A DNA stretch of 64,000 bases from Corbicula japonica (GCA_038501625.1 JAZAYU010000127.1:868001-932000); one strand, 5' to 3'; shown: positions 1 to 12,866, counted from the first letter of the stretch. Notes: a model not told the origin generated them from the letters alone. Program-made: numbers and translations.

Positions 1-467
1 TAAATCCTATAACTTTTATTGCATTTCATGCCCCTTTAACATACAAACTTTTACCTGTAAAAATGTACATGAATATCTTCTTAGAAATTATAATAAAAAC
101 TATTGATAAAATATTGCGATAGAAACTGTTTACAGATTTTTAAACCTGGCCGTTTACGTACATATACAAAAATACACTACAAACATTAGAAAGTTATTAC
201 AACACATACAATGACATAATTAACATCAGCAAAAATGAACACTTCAAAATTAAATATATACATAAATAATAATTTAGAAATAACAAAATATGAGAAAGCA
301 TTTTGAGCTTTATTTGGTCTAAAAAGCTGTATTCAATGAAATCTTACATAAATAAGGTAAATAAATTGTCAGAAAATTATGTGTTGACTTTAACAGTACT
401 TTTTGAATGACTTTGGTCTACAAAAATACTAAATCCTTCTTTTACAAAAGTAACCAAACAACAACCT

Positions 468-607
468 GGGCCCAAGATAAAAAACTGTGATTGGAGATCC
501 ATCTCAAATCTTAAGCATCTGACTGGCTGAAACAGAGACTTAAGTCTCCATTTTAGTTATTCAAATGCTTGAGACCGGACACTGGTATCCAATTTTACGA
601 TCTTGAG
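468..607. repeat. F1 foldback element, diverged copy
   Basis: Begins GGGCCCAAGAT and ends with the inverted counterpart ACGATCTTGAG. The two halves are imperfect inverted copies of the F1 consensus (core words CTCAAATCT, AAGCATCTGA, TGGCTGAAA). Confidence 0.7.
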
Positions 608-1420
608 AACAATAATCACCATAGTTGACAGTTAAATGCCAGAGACCCCACCCCTTGCAGCAACTAGTGGTAAAATGAAGCGAACACTAGAGTCCATAAA
701 TCGTTTTTGATATTGCGACTTAATTTTAGAGATCATATTGAAAACTAGTCCATAAATTTTTTAAATATTCTGACTTATTTTCTGGAGAACATACTGATGA
801 ATGAACAGAACAGGGTTTCTCTATCTTCGTTAAAGCCAGTCGAGTCTTTGGTAAAATGTGTAAAGTGTTCTGTCACATTAAAGCAAAACAAGGCCTGGCG
901 TTTTCAACAAATGAAATTACATGTAAATGATTTATACTGTCAAAATAACTCAGAAACCGCATTATTTAATTGTTACAAACAGAAAGTACACTATAGTATT
1001 CAATAAATTCGATTTTAAATACACTTAAATTTAGTAAATTTGAAATTTATCAGACAAGTTTTACAAATGTTTAAATAAACAAATAATGTAGTATTTACAT
1101 GTTTTCTTGTGTATAGGCCCTATTACTTATAACAACTTTGCACAGTAGGTCTATTTAAACAAATGGTTAGCGGATATTTTTGAATGCTTGTATAAAGTAT
1201 GACATGTCAAAAATTATTATAAATGCAGTTAGAACGACGAGATTTTAAATTAAGATAATTGTAAAAATAATTAGCACAAAAATGTTCTAATATCCAACAT
1301 TATGCTTCTAAATTGGCTTCTAAATTGGTAAAACTGTATACTTTACGCGATAAAATCTTTGCAACGTTGACAATGTCCTGTTATTTTGACATACTTCTCA
1401 TTAATTTTGACACAAAACAC

Positions 1421-1426
1421 TTTATT
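1421..1426 (-). promoter_or_regulatory. Candidate polyadenylation signal of gene A
   Basis: AATAAA on the minus strand about 145 nt downstream of the gene A stop codon. It is the nearest canonical hexamer in the right orientation. No transcript evidence is available here. Confidence 0.4.
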
Positions 1427-1567
1427 CTATCATTGAAATATATCTGCTTTATGCAAATCCATAGTGATTTTTAATAAGTCTATACTGGATTAAAATGGAA
1501 ATGTGATTTTCTTCGTTTAGAAAATTTGATTTGTTTTTCTGCTCATAAATAATTGCTTAAAATTATG

Positions 1568-3309
1568 CTAGTCTGCTTCCATGTCGGCATGTATATCGAT
1601 CTCAGTATTTCTCACGTGATTGACTGCGTCATCACCCTCTTCGTCGTCATAGTAACAATCCTGATCCTCAGCACCGCCATATTCTAGAACTGTTGACAAT
1701 GGTATTGTCTGCTCATTTTTGGCGGTAAACGATGCATACCCTCTCATCTGTTTGTGCAATACCTGGTATTTTGGTTTTCCCGGACCTTGCGGGGTTGAAA
1801 TCGAAAAGGTTTGATCGTTTCTTGGAGATTTTAATAACAAAACGTCCTGGTCCGAACTTTCAAAGGTTGGTGATGGCGTGAAAGATGAAGATGGCGTCAT
1901 GTATGACGTCATACCCGAACTCCAATGCATTTGTCTTTTCTTGTTCACCTTTTTCTGTTCTTTTTCACTAAACTTAAATGATAAATAACCATTCCGTTTT
2001 GCAATCACTAACACTATACACAATGCAATTAGGCCTGAAAAAGCGATACAGGACGCAAGAATGACGTAAACAAAAGGCACTTTGCTGTTATCGGGTTTTG
2101 TGGTTAGGTTGACGCAATAAGGGACATCATTTCCATGGTTCCTGACTAGACGGAAATCACACACTGGGGATTTATCAGTTTTGGCACAAAATGTGTATTT
2201 AGTACCGGGCTCCAAGCCCATAATTGTAAAGTTTGTTTGGGTTACATTCGGGACAATATTGCACACACCGGTTCTGCTAGAAGTCCAGTATTCTATGGTG
2301 AAAGGTTTGATTAGAAATGCTTTTTGGTTTTCCCGATTCTGAACTATGCTCGTCGTCGGGTGACTAAGAGTTTCAAAATCTATTGCATCTGAAGTAAAGT
2401 TATACAATATACGTGACTCGGAGTAATTTCCGCTTCCGGGAGACATCACTTCCAGGTTGAGCGTGACGGTTGTCAAGGTGACGGTTGCTAAGCGCAGTTT
2501 CACGAATGCCTGGCAACTTGCACCCAACCACCCCTGTAGGCATGCGCACTGGACTGTTGTGACATTGGATTTTAAGTGAGTTATTATGCGACAAGAACTC
2601 TGGTTGAGACATTTTCCACACATCACGGACAGCGTATCTGTAACAACAACACATATGTTAAATACTGTACGATTATTAAAATCTTCAACATTACTATATG
2701 GCCGTGCACACATAGGCGAACGGCGAAGATCCATATCAGCTGTCACATCCTTGCAATCTGATCAGGATCTGGACTGTCCGCTTTTGATTCACTAGGTTAT
2801 TTCTTAACAAGTTGCTACTCGTGTGAATTCATACGAGATGGCAAAGAATAGCCTGCTGAGCTGGATCTGCACTGTTCGCACAGGAGATAAAACCCCTATA
2901 TATGGAATTAAGGTTGAAATGACAGTATGAAATGTCTCAATTCTTAGTTGTGGGCCGACATTTTGTACTAATTTTTAGTATTTTGGGGAATAATAAAAAC
3001 ATTAGGCTACAATTATATTATTTTTTGTTTTTGTTTTAAACTTTTTGTGGCACTGGTTTCAATTTGGTAAATCAAATTTTAAAGTTATGACGGGCAGTTG
3101 TTTGAGAAGTCGATCGTAAACAAGCAATAAAATGTTCTTCACAAATAGAAATAAAATAATATTTCATAAAAGCTCGTGTCAAGTTAACAATAAAAATTAA
3201 ATATAAACTACTTACCAGCTGGAACCACGCTAGCAAAAATAATGACATATATGACGTACAATCCTAGCCGGAAGTGCCTGTAGCCAAGCCAGGGATTCAG
3301 ACTTTTCAT
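1568..3309 (-). CDS. Gene A: type I membrane protein with EGF-like and FN3-like ectodomain
   Basis: Two exons: 3309-3216 and 2739-1568, 421 aa. Exon 1 starts at ATG 3309 and encodes a signal peptide (MKSLNPWLGY, then a hydrophobic stretch ending VVPA). It ends at a strong GTAAGT donor in phase 1. Exon 2 joins after an ACAG acceptor, and the frame is preserved. Residues about 72-107 form an EGF-like module (C-x2-C-x4-C, then CAC and GWLGASC). Residues about 111-246 look like a fibronectin-III region with the LEPGTKYTF signature. A membrane helix spans about 252-278, followed by basic residues and a 143-residue tail rich in Ser/Thr/Pro that ends in an acidic tyrosine-containing segment (YYDDEEGDD). 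Several N-x-S/T sites lie in the ectodomain. It probably acts at the cell surface; ligand and pathway are unknown. The acceptor has a weak pyrimidine tract, so the exact junction is less certain than the reading frame. Confidence 0.78.
2757..2896. repeat. F2 dispersed repeat in gene A intron
   Basis: Contains GATCAGGATCTGGACTGTCC and, further on, GAGCTGGATCTGCACTGTTC. These words recur at 4649-4815, 18100-18190, 29708-29760 and 55895-56095. It lies just upstream of the gene A exon 2 acceptor. Confidence 0.6.
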
Positions 3310-3611
3310 GTCTTCTCATGACGTAACGGGTTGGAGTCGTGGAGCTTATAAAATGTCTGAAACAAATCAGACATAATGTACTAAAGAAATAACGTAAGCA
3401 TACGTTAGTGACTTGTGGGGTGAAACATGGGTTATATATTGTTAAGAACCTAATTTAAATCCCTTAGTGGCAATTTGATTGCCACTGACCGTGCCACGGC
3501 GGTAACATATCGGGTTCTCATTTTCGTTAATTGTTTGTGGCGTCTACGAGTGCAATGTTTAGTGTACATGACACGAGCCTCGAACACTTCGAACAGCTGC
3601 TCTGCACGTCT

Positions 3612-3756
3612 GGGCCCAAAATTATATACTGGGAATAGAGACCAGTCTGCAATTTCAAACATGGGATGGCTTAAATAAAGACTAGTCTCCATTTCAGCAG
3701 ATCACGTTTGATATTTCAGACAGGTCTCCAGTTTCAGTTTTATTATCTTGGTCCCT
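3612..3756. repeat. F1 foldback element, diverged copy
   Basis: Starts GGGCCCAAAATTAT and ends TTATTATCTTGGTCCC. Halves with GAGACCAGTCT and AGACAGGTCTCC are inverted relative to each other. Confidence 0.65.
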
Positions 3757-4648
3757 CTATTTGGTACGAGATGTTTATTAGTTTGTAAAATTTCATTTTT
3801 CGCATTGTTCGTTGACCTTAATATACAATCAGCAGTCTTTTTCATGTTTCCTACAACGCAAATTTTAACTGTTAAGTTAAGGGTTTGGGTTTAACAAACA
3901 TTTGCAAGTTGCTGATGTTTTAACAGATCTTATGCAATGTCAAGAATCATTTTTACGTGTAGTTTCTCAAACGTTTGTTCAAAACTCAAGTGACCTGAAT
4001 CCGCACGCTTTATAGAATTGAACAAATTCATTTCCAGAAGTTTTTAATTGATTTCAAAAACATTATTCTGGGAACATTTGTTGACATTTCTAGCATTGAT
4101 CCTGACTGTAGTAAAATGGTAGTGTAAACAGATAGCTTGCTCACATCGATCTGGGAGAGAATTATAAGGTCTGTTTACGTGACGAGAATCCAAACGATAC
4201 TGCCAATTAAACTAAATAGCTGTTATTTAGATATTTAATGCTTCTTCAAGTCTCAAGAAATCTCAAGAGTGATGTTTATTGTATGGAAAAAATTCAAGTC
4301 GTATGAAACATAAGATATAAACAGGAATCTAATAGCTTCTAGATTCTTGCTATAAATAGTCTATTAGGCCTGTTAAATAAAAGTCACTGAGAGTCAGTCA
4401 AGGGTGTACGTATCGAAACCTTCAGGATTAGCTCTATGTGTGAGCAAGCTCATTTAGTGTGTTGAGGAATGAATGGTTCTATGAGGGTTTGCACTATCGT
4501 GCTTGAAAATCAATGAATGGCGTCACGATAGGGTCGGGGCCTAACTTAGCTAGCAGAATCTCTCGACTGCTTTCATACGACCTTAAATAAGAACATTTGT
4601 TTATCGCAGTTAAAAAAAGAACAACGAGGGGCATCACGATACGGTCAT

Positions 4649-4815
4649 TTGCAAATAGTGTATATCCAGATCAGCGGACACATCTGTGCCGTCTCAACAG
4701 GATTTACATTGTTTGGTTTTTTTGTAAAAAAATAACCTAAAGGTGAACATTGTAGATCCTGACCAGGCTGATCTGGATCTACACTGTTCGTCCACGGGAT
4801 AACAACCATATCACA
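4649..4815. repeat. F2 dispersed repeat
   Basis: Carries ATCCAGATCAGCGGACACAT at its left and GCTGATCTGGATCTACACTG at its right. Two partly inverted GATCAG-rich halves are separated by a T/A-rich spacer. Non-coding. Confidence 0.6.
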
Positions 4816-5340
4816 AGGAGTAAAGGTTAAACAGAACCATATATCTTTCGATCTTAATCTGAGATACAATAGTTAAATGGGACACGAGTAATATGATCTT
4901 TAAATAACACAGCAATATCAATCTGCGACCACTGTAATCAATTTTGTGGTCAGACCATAAATGGTTGCTATAACAATGGAGTCTACAGTACATAATCGGC
5001 TGAATACCCATTTATGAGAAAACGTGTGTATTTGAACAACATTTAAAACAAATTAACCGTGTTAAGACTATTCAAGTCTATTCAAGAACGATTTTGAAGT
5101 ATGTATGGGAGGAGATAACATCAAAGATTGCAATATAAGTTTGCTATGGTATGTGTCAACCCGCACGCTCTCTAAAGTGCACAGTTTGGTGTTTTAGTCA
5201 AGCAATGTTAAGAATACCCTTCTTTGTTTTTGAGAAAATGAGTTAAAACATTTATAATTTTTATTATTTTTCCACAACAATAAGCAGCTGCTTCATTTTG
5301 AGTTTGTCCCATGCTTAATATCTTTTTGTTCGTCTAAGCT

Positions 5341-5394
5341 TTTGTTGTTGTTGTTATTATTATTACAGTTGTTGTTGTTGTTGTTGTTGTTGTC
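5341..5394. repeat. GTT trinucleotide microsatellite
   Basis: Interrupted run of GTT/ATT triplets. The Asn-rich open frame on the opposite strand is a by-product of this repeat. Confidence 0.9.
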
Positions 5395-6602
5395 AGCTTC
5401 GGGTGTTTGCATTGTATTGACGCTGTAGACCCTGATCAGATCATACAAGACGGGTGTCAAGGCTGACCAGGGTGTCACCAATGGTCAGTTTTCTAGCGGT
5501 CACACATTGTCACTAACGGATTATAACGACTACATGTAGATAGCTTTACACCTTAAGGTTTTACGGTAAAACGAGATGATGCAATAATCTGCGTTGGGGC
5601 TTTAACATAAAATGCTGAATTAGTCATCATTTTATTACGGACAAATATCAAAATATGACATTTTGTTATCTAGCACTCAGACATAATTCCGAATAACAAA
5701 CTAGTGATATACAGATTTCCCGAACTTGGTATTTTAATAAAAACACTTCAAACGAAAATACTTCAAACGTTTGATCTCATTTTTGTCCGATTCACAAAAC
5801 ACTGACTTAAGTAATCAACCAAGTTTAAAGTTAAATAAAAATTCTTCAAATTACTTAAATCTGACTTTGATTTATTATAGGATATTATTATCCTATTTTA
5901 TGAACTTGGGAAAAACGAGCAGAATTAAAATGTCGAGTAATATTTGGAGAACAATCGACCGGAAGAAAAGCAATGCCAGATAATTATAATGTTAAGAAAA
6001 TGTCATCGTAGTTGTTTATATCTTATCGTTAAGTCAAATCTCATTGTCAAAAACAGTATGTATGAACATTCCGACCCTTATCGTATCTTGTCATAAAACA
6101 TGTGTGTACATTCATATAAATACCTGCCATAAAACTAAGCTAACGAAAATAATTTTATACCACTGGCAGTGTTAAATGTTAGAACAGCTATTTTGAAACG
6201 TAATTAATTAAAAATCTTTATACAAAATTTGAAAAATAAAGCGAAATAATGAAATAATTACCTGTATAGTCCTTGTTTACATGTCACAAATACTGTTTAC
6301 CGTTCCGCAGTTTATTGGTGACCGGTACGCTCTTACTACCTGTCAAGAAAACGGATACCATAATAATTGGGTACGAAAATGGTACGAAACATAATAATCG
6401 TGCAAGAGCCTCTTCGTACCAAAGTATAATGTCGTATAAGAATGCTTACAGCTATTAATAAAGGTGTAAAAGAAATAATGGGGTAGATGAAATAAAAATA
6501 AATACTATAAATTTCCCTAGATAATGAAAATACAAAACTGTTTCGATTATCAAATAGTTTTTTTCTATTGACTTTTCATTAAAGTAGGACCTACACGCGT
6601 TT

Positions 6603-6653
6603 AGGGATGGGGGTAGGGGTAGGGGGTTGGTTTGGGGGGGGGGGGGGGGTAGG
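6603..6653 (+). repeat. G-rich tract with G-quadruplex potential
   Basis: Several runs of three or more G separated by one to three bases, followed by an uninterrupted run of about 16 G. The complementary Pro-rich open frame is an artefact. Confidence 0.75.
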
Positions 6654-7444
6654 AAAAAGTATAAATACAAATAATACTCATTCGATTTTTTAAATGTTGC
6701 TTACCATAGTCAAATGCTCTTTTTTTTATTTACTATGAGTTTTTTGAAACATGCAACTAGGGAATAAATTCGTTTTGCATTTTATCATATAAGAGCCACG
6801 TAATGTGTTTTTAATGTTAAATCACTTTTTAAATCTTCTTCAAGTTGGTCTCTTATAAAATGTAATTAAATTGTTGTCTTGATTTTTATTGATATTAATA
6901 ATATTACAATAGAAAAATATTACGTAGTAATAACACTTAAAACGTGAATTTTCACGACTTGCACCAAACCACCGTTCAACCAAGATTAACATGTCAATTT
7001 ATTTGCCTTATTTCGAGAAAGAAAAAATTGCAATCAGTATATAGTACAGCCTAGTATATTTTATCTATCTTGAACAAATCTTTAATTCTATATCACCGGA
7101 GATATCAACGCGAAGTTTTGTTTGAAAAGGCACTCTAAATAGACGCGATTAGAAAACGCACTATCTACTAAAGCCTTAAAAGGTTAAGTCATTGTCAGCG
7201 ATTAACTTAATCTGTAAAAATTGAAAACATTTTCTGATAAGAATTAATGCCATAAGTTCGCATAAGAATAGGCTTTAAAAGAACTATTTATTTTATAAAT
7301 GGGTACACATTCTAATTCAAAAGTAGATCAAAACTTGTAGTATACAATGGAATAATAAAAGGAACACATCGATAAATGTTGATGTAGAGGAATATTTCAT
7401 ACACGCTTAAGGTGCTTAAAATATATATAATCTTTTTAATAATC

Positions 7445-7593
7445 AGGGCCCAAGACCATGAAACTGAGATTGGAGACCAGTCTAAAATCTCACGCATCTG
7501 ATTGGCTGAAATGGCAACCAGTCGCCATTTGAGCCAATAAGATGATTGAGATTTGAGACTGGTCTCCAGCTTTGGTTTTATGATCTTGGGACC
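7445..7593. repeat. F1 foldback element
   Basis: Nearly complete copy: starts GGGCCCAAGACCATGAAACT, reads inward to GATTGGCTGAAATGGC, then returns as the inverted half to TTTTATGATCTTGGGACC. The 139-aa minus-strand frame across it is therefore repeat-derived. Confidence 0.85.
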
Positions 7594-8512
7594 ATGAGAG
7601 TTGTACGGAGCCCCCACGCCCACACACAGAACAAAGTTTATTACAGAAATAATTGAATTAATGATGAATGTCTGTTTGTTTTGTGTCAATGACAGATAAT
7701 AATTTATGTGGACAAATATTAGATTAGCCAACGACCAAAAGTGGCAGTGACATAAATAAATCTCTGTAGAAAGTTGGTGATATTTAAATTTTCACAAGTG
7801 CTGGTAGTTTTCCCCTCTAGAGTTCTGAATTAATTGTAAAGCCGGTATATCTATTATCTACTGGACTGGTCTATTAGACATTTGCCGATAAGGAAATTTG
7901 AAAGCCAATTCATAAATTAGCTTTTCATTTACGAAAATTATTTCTATTGATAGATTAAAGATAACCTTATCGATCTATTTTGGAAGATATACAACCACAG
8001 ATTGATGTAGACTACAATGGCAAATATAAATTACGGAATGAAATCACTTTTAAGGACATGCTTATTGTGGTAAAATAGAAAATTGAAATAACGAAAAACT
8101 TGAGACAGTGTGTACGCTGAATTAGAAATTGAAATTGATGTACTCAAGGAACCTGTATGCAGACTACTTAAAAGCTGGAACCTCTCAAACTGTTTATTTA
8201 GCAGATTTGAAAGGAAAAACATTTATTCACCGAATATTCAACTGTATAATTTCGCTTAAGTGCTTTAGAAATACATGGACCTAAAGAATATATAAGTGTA
8301 TAATAGTTTCGGATTTACAAAAAAGAAAATCGCATTATTAAGTAGTTATATGTTGCAAAAGTGTAGTTTAAAATTAAAAGACATTTTGAAAGAAAAATGG
8401 ATTGAGTGTCGGACAGAATTCGCATTGTTTCAAATTAAGAAGAAAGGTGGTGAGTTAGTGGGAATTTGTGATCGCCAATTTAGTTACGTTTAACTACGTT
8501 TAATACGTCATC

Positions 8513-11500
8513 ATGGCGTTCAACGTAACGTACGGAAACCTTCAGGAGAAGAATATTAAACATCTCTACACAACTAGGGAGAAAACGATGCATAAGAAAA
8601 TTCCCAGACAAAAGTTTTACAGACCTGAATTTTTGGAATTGGAGATTCAAGCAAAGGAGAGGTTTAGAAATCGAAGACAAAAACGAAGGAATCCGAATAT
8701 GGAATTTGTTCCAGAATTCAACATAGAAGTTCCCAGGGCACCGGCTTTCCGGTAATAAAATTAAAGGTTCTATTTGTCATTGGTTAAAGGGGCATTGGTA
8801 TATCAGGATTGGATGGAAAATTTCCAGAAAGTGGGTTCGTTTTGGTTTAATTAGCTTAGTCACATGAAATGTTCCAACGTTCTGGTCAAAATGTTCATGC
8901 AAACTAAAAAAAGTGCTGCCCAAAAAGGGGGATCAAGAAACCTTTTTCCACCTCTCTGGATCCACCACTGTATAAACGGTACGCCCATAGCTGCCAAATG
9001 CGATGAACTACACTTATTAAGGAACTCGATATTTAACGGTTTTCCTTTATGACCAAATTTCAATTTGGTATCAAAACTTTTTAAATTCTGTTAAAAGACC
9101 TACCGATCTGAGCACGAAAAAAATACAGTATTCGTTCATTTTTAGGCCTAATTCTTTGCCAGAACTGCTTTATTTTTTAAAGTAACACGAAAAGAAAAAC
9201 GCCTTTATTTTCTTGTTTCTACATCTTAGCTTGTCTATAAAATATTTTTTAATTACATTCGTCCTAAGAATTTGATTTGATTTTTATTAATCTTACGGTG
9301 CATAGAAATTCATCATATTTGGCCATATTACTTTAGAATTTGCATTCGAAAAGCTTTCCAAACTAATCTATTTCAATATCACGGCAGCGTTGTTTGTGCC
9401 GTGAGGCGGCTGTAAAAAAGTTTCCCCTCACATCAAGTCAGTGCTGTTATCAGTTACGTCATTTGAAGGTTGTTTGGACGAATATATTTGATGATAATAC
9501 TCGAAAAATACTTCTGTTTCAGTTACTTCGTAGTGGTTCCAATATTACAGCCAGTTTAGTTTTGGCTGTTGTTCAGTCACCCCAAGGATGTACCTTCTGC
9601 GTTTTAATTTTGCCTTTGGCGTTGTTTGTCATACGCAGGATTGATATTCTCAGATTCCTTATGAAAATGTTAATCTGTTTATTTTCGCCAGTTGTTTACT
9701 CGTTTTGGCCAAATCAATTCTTTTATCTGTGGAGGATACGCCGCTGATCATGGAATAGTATTAATCTGAAAATAACCCCAATTGAAGGTTCCTTGTTTTG
9801 GCATGTATCGAAATGGTACTGTTACTTCTGTGAATAATGCATTGTGCTCAACCCGGGGCTCCGTGGCATGGGCAGTATGCATTCCATTATTGCCCTATCA
9901 AATCGAGCCTGCGATATTAAAATACGTTTTTGTCGTGTTGGTGGCTTTCAAAGTTCCCCTTTGATCAACAACAATACAAAGTTGGGTGCTGGAGAAAAGG
10001 GAAGGTATCCTCTCTCATAAAGCGGGGAGGGACCCTCGCCTATGAAGAAAGATCCTTCTCAGGAATGGGGAAGGAAGGGGAGGGGATGGGAGATGGTAAC
10101 CATCCCTTGGGGAAGAAGGAGGGATACCATACCCATTGATCCCTGTGGAAGCGAGGAAAGATTGGGGAATCCCTGATCAAATGTTAAAGGAAAATTGTGA
10201 TATTTGTAATCTTCTTTATTGGATTAACTGAATTTTAAAGCTGTAGTCATCTGTCTAACAAGTTCAACAGTTTACATTTAAATTTAAAACGGATCTACGA
10301 ATTAAAATACACACAATTCGCTTTTGTTAAATTCATTTTGTTGAATAAACTGCTGTTACTGTGCCCTTTGTCACTGGAGCAAACTAAAACTTTAATTTAA
10401 GTTTAATAATTTATCAGTAAGATCAGGTTGGAAATTAACACCTAAAGACGCATAAAGATCTAATATTTTATATTTAATGAGAAATTATTATGCAAGCTTA
10501 AACATTTCGCTGTTTATGAACCACAATAGTTTAAAAACCTGACTTTGTTGAAGTAGACTGTTTGTTAAAGGAAATACGATAAGGATAACTTCCCTTTGTA
10601 TCATTTCTACCGTCATAGAAAAAAAAGAAAAATATTAAAATCTCTCAAGCGGCACAATGCAGTTCCCTCAAACTTTGCACAAAGCAATGCTATATGTGAA
10701 TGATAATTTAACATACGTTAAGAAAAATTAGAACAGTAAAGAACAATAGTTAGACCTACAAAAACCCATAAAGTCTATTTGCAATTTATCACAAAAACGA
10801 AGCATCACAAAACAACTATTCAAAAGCCAACATGAGTTAAATGATACTGCCAACAATATCTAAGGTCATTGAAAAGAACTTTCTATTATGAAGAGAGAAA
10901 TCAACATTTTTATTTTTGGGTAATCAATTTTCGCTACCAAGAAATTGTAGGTCAACCCACTTTTTATAAATTACTCACATTGTATACATTTGTTAGACAA
11001 AAGGACATTAGACATTGTTGTCCGTAATTCATTACTCACTAAAACATTGAAATTAATGTTAAGTGTTGCTTCGTTTTTGTGAGAAATTGCAAATTTAAGG
11101 GATTTTTAGGTCTAACTATTTTTCGTAACAGTTCTAACTTTTCTTAGCATATGTACATTAAACATACTCGTATATTAATAACATTGGTTTGTTCAAAGTT
11201 TTAGTGACCTGCATTGTGCCGTTTGAGAGGTTTTTTTTATTATTGTTCTCTTTTTTCTATGACAAAGCAATGACGAACGGAGCAATGCCTTAAGAACGCC
11301 TTGCCCTGCTTCCCTTGTATCGCGGTGTCCTTACAAATATAATCACTTTTCTCTTTTGTTCCTTCCATTTGTCCATCGCCTCAAAAAAGTCAGAGCACCC
11401 TTTTCTCTTCATCCCTTTGAGTCCCCGTGTCCTTACCATCGCCTTATCCAGCCAGAGAGCCCCATGCCTCATTCCCTTCGTGTCACTACAACATTCAAAA

Positions 11501-12477
11501 CATTAACATAAGAAAGCTTATGATAACTAAAGATATGGCGTTGTTTTTCAAGAAGCGTCGTCGGCAACTGGAAATACATGTAGTTTGCATGTTTAAATAA
11601 AGTGGTCCTTAAACATTTTTCTGATCAAATTTCATGAGATTTGGAAAGCATATAATGTTTGACGTCAAAATAAGGTGAGAAACGTATCCATCCACCTTAA
11701 ATGACTTAAGATCTGTATTTTGACCGTTGAACAAAGTCTTAGAACTGACCTTGAGGGGAGTGTGTATTTTTTTTCAGTTTTAATATACTGAGTACTATAT
11801 AGAATGACAATAAATTGAAATCACAAAGGCTTAACGTTAAAATTCCATCATTTTTTCAACATTACTATCAGTAACCGTCACAGGTGTTTTGTAGCATCAT
11901 CGGCCTTACCTTGGCAACAGCAGTTGTGTCTTCTTGTTAATGTTTCGATCAGAAACATTCCCCGGTGTATGAAGATTTATTTAAAACACCATTGAATTCA
12001 TTTAAAACACCATTCAGAAAAAAACAACAACATTATTTTAAAAAATATTATTATATAAAAGAACACTTATCTTCTGAAATGTAAGAAAAGGTACAAAAAA
12101 CTGGTTTTAATAAAATAATTGAGATGGAAATAGCCGTAAAACTACCAATGCATATTAAACTCAGTGCCTTCAGTGAACTAATCCCTTTGTTTCTGAATTA
12201 TCATTACAGAGTAGCAGACAAAACCTTCGTAGATGAAATGGTCGCACGACTTACGCAAAGGCCGAAAATCAAGTCCGATCCACGTGGCTGTGGACATTAT
12301 CAACGTGGTTTCCATGAATACGAGTGGGAGGAAGATTTCGACTCGCCACGTGAACCAGTTTCCCGCCGGAAAATGCACAGTATTCTTGATAGACTTACGA
12401 AGCCTACCGGATGTGGCCGAAGACATCCGACTCCAGATCTTCGTGAAGACGACTATTTACCGAACTTTTCTATATGA
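8513..12477 (+). CDS. Gene B: small charged protein of unknown function
   Basis: Two exons, 8513-8751 and 12210-12477, 168 aa. ATG 8513 sits in a good context (ATCATGG) with an in-frame TAA four codons upstream, so the start is well defined. Exon 1 ends in phase 2 at a GTAATA donor. Exon 2 begins after a TTACAG acceptor, and the join gives a single Arg codon with frame preserved and total length divisible by three. There is no signal peptide or membrane segment. The N-terminal half is strongly basic (FRNRRQKRR). The C-terminal half has an acidic patch (YEWEEDFD) and the motif ILDRLTKPT. Short proteins with an RL-x-x-PT-type motif occur among ciliary microtubule-associated proteins, but that link is only suggestive and no family is recognised. 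An extra exon inside the 3.5-kb intron cannot be excluded. Confidence 0.6.
9759..9967. repeat. F5 dispersed repeat, copy 1
   Basis: Shares GTATTAATCTGAAAATA, CTCAACCCGGGGCT, AAATCGAGCCTGC and GTGGCTTTCAAAGTTCC in the same order with 42205-42452. A partial inverted copy occurs near 62375-62490. Confidence 0.75.
10612..11263. mobile_element. Non-autonomous inverted-repeat element
   Basis: Ends are GTCATAGAAAAAA and its inverse TTTTTTCTATGAC. About 200 bp of each arm pair imperfectly: for example CTCTCAAGCGGCACAATGCA on the left against TGCATTGTGCCGTTTGAGAG on the right, and AACGAAGCATCAC against its inverse. There is no transposase frame. Confidence 0.75.
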
Positions 12478-12761
12478 AAATTGTTTTAGTTTTATTGTTG
12501 TCGTTTTTTTATTCAGATACAAATATGTAATGTTCATACAGTAGTTGACAAAAAGAAATAATAACAAAATTTGGTCATTTGTATATGATTTTTTGTACCA
12601 GTATTTCCAAGAATTACAATCATATACACTTGAAATTCGCATGCATGTTCTGTTTGAATGTAAATCGCAGAGCCGACTCTATGTTAACCCCAGCTCGAAG
12701 TTCGCATGCATATTCTGTTTGAATGTCAACCTCTGATCTGGCTCGGTATTTACCCTATTTC

Positions 12762-12866
12762 GTGCCCAAGGTTATAAAACTGAGCGTGGAAACCAGTCGC
12801 CATTTCAGCCAATCAGATGCTTGAGATTTGAGACTGGTTTACAATCTCAGTTTTATAACTTTCAGT
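12762..12866. repeat. F1 foldback element, short copy
   Basis: GTTATAAAACTGAGCGTGGA at the left, inverted TCTCAGTTTTATAAC at the right. It retains one central CATTTCAGCCAATCAGATGC. Confidence 0.8.

Larger units (their letters stand above)
1..1567. other. Non-coding flank downstream of gene A
   Basis: AT-rich sequence with no supportable gene. The only long open frame (797-1006) has no domain, splice or codon support. On the minus strand an AATAAA-type polyadenylation signal (TTTATT on the plus strand at 1421-1426) lies about 145 nt past the gene A stop and is a reasonable 3' end for that gene. A diverged F1 foldback copy sits at 468-607. Confidence 0.5.
3310..8512. other. Intergenic region between genes A and B
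   Basis: No gene supported. It holds F1 copies at 3612-3756 and 7445-7593, an F2 copy at 4649-4815, a GTT microsatellite at 5341-5394 and a G-rich tract at 6603-6653. The promoters of gene A (leftward) and gene B (rightward) must lie here or nearby, but no convincing core promoter was seen. Confidence 0.5.
8752..12209 (+). other. Gene B intron
   Basis: Holds an F5 repeat (9759-9967), a purine-rich stretch around 10005-10170, an inverted-repeat element (10612-11263) and a short tandem duplication (about 11985-12015). The open frame at 9394-9747 shows no module or splice support and is treated as chance. Confidence 0.5.

Noticed and set aside
7312..7731. 139-aa minus-strand open frame
   Set aside because: It reads through an F1 foldback element and AT-rich flanks; no module, start context or splice support.
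9394..9747. 117-aa plus-strand frame with hydrophobic segments
   Set aside because: Starts at a non-ATG codon inside the gene B intron, with no splice logic or recognisable motif.
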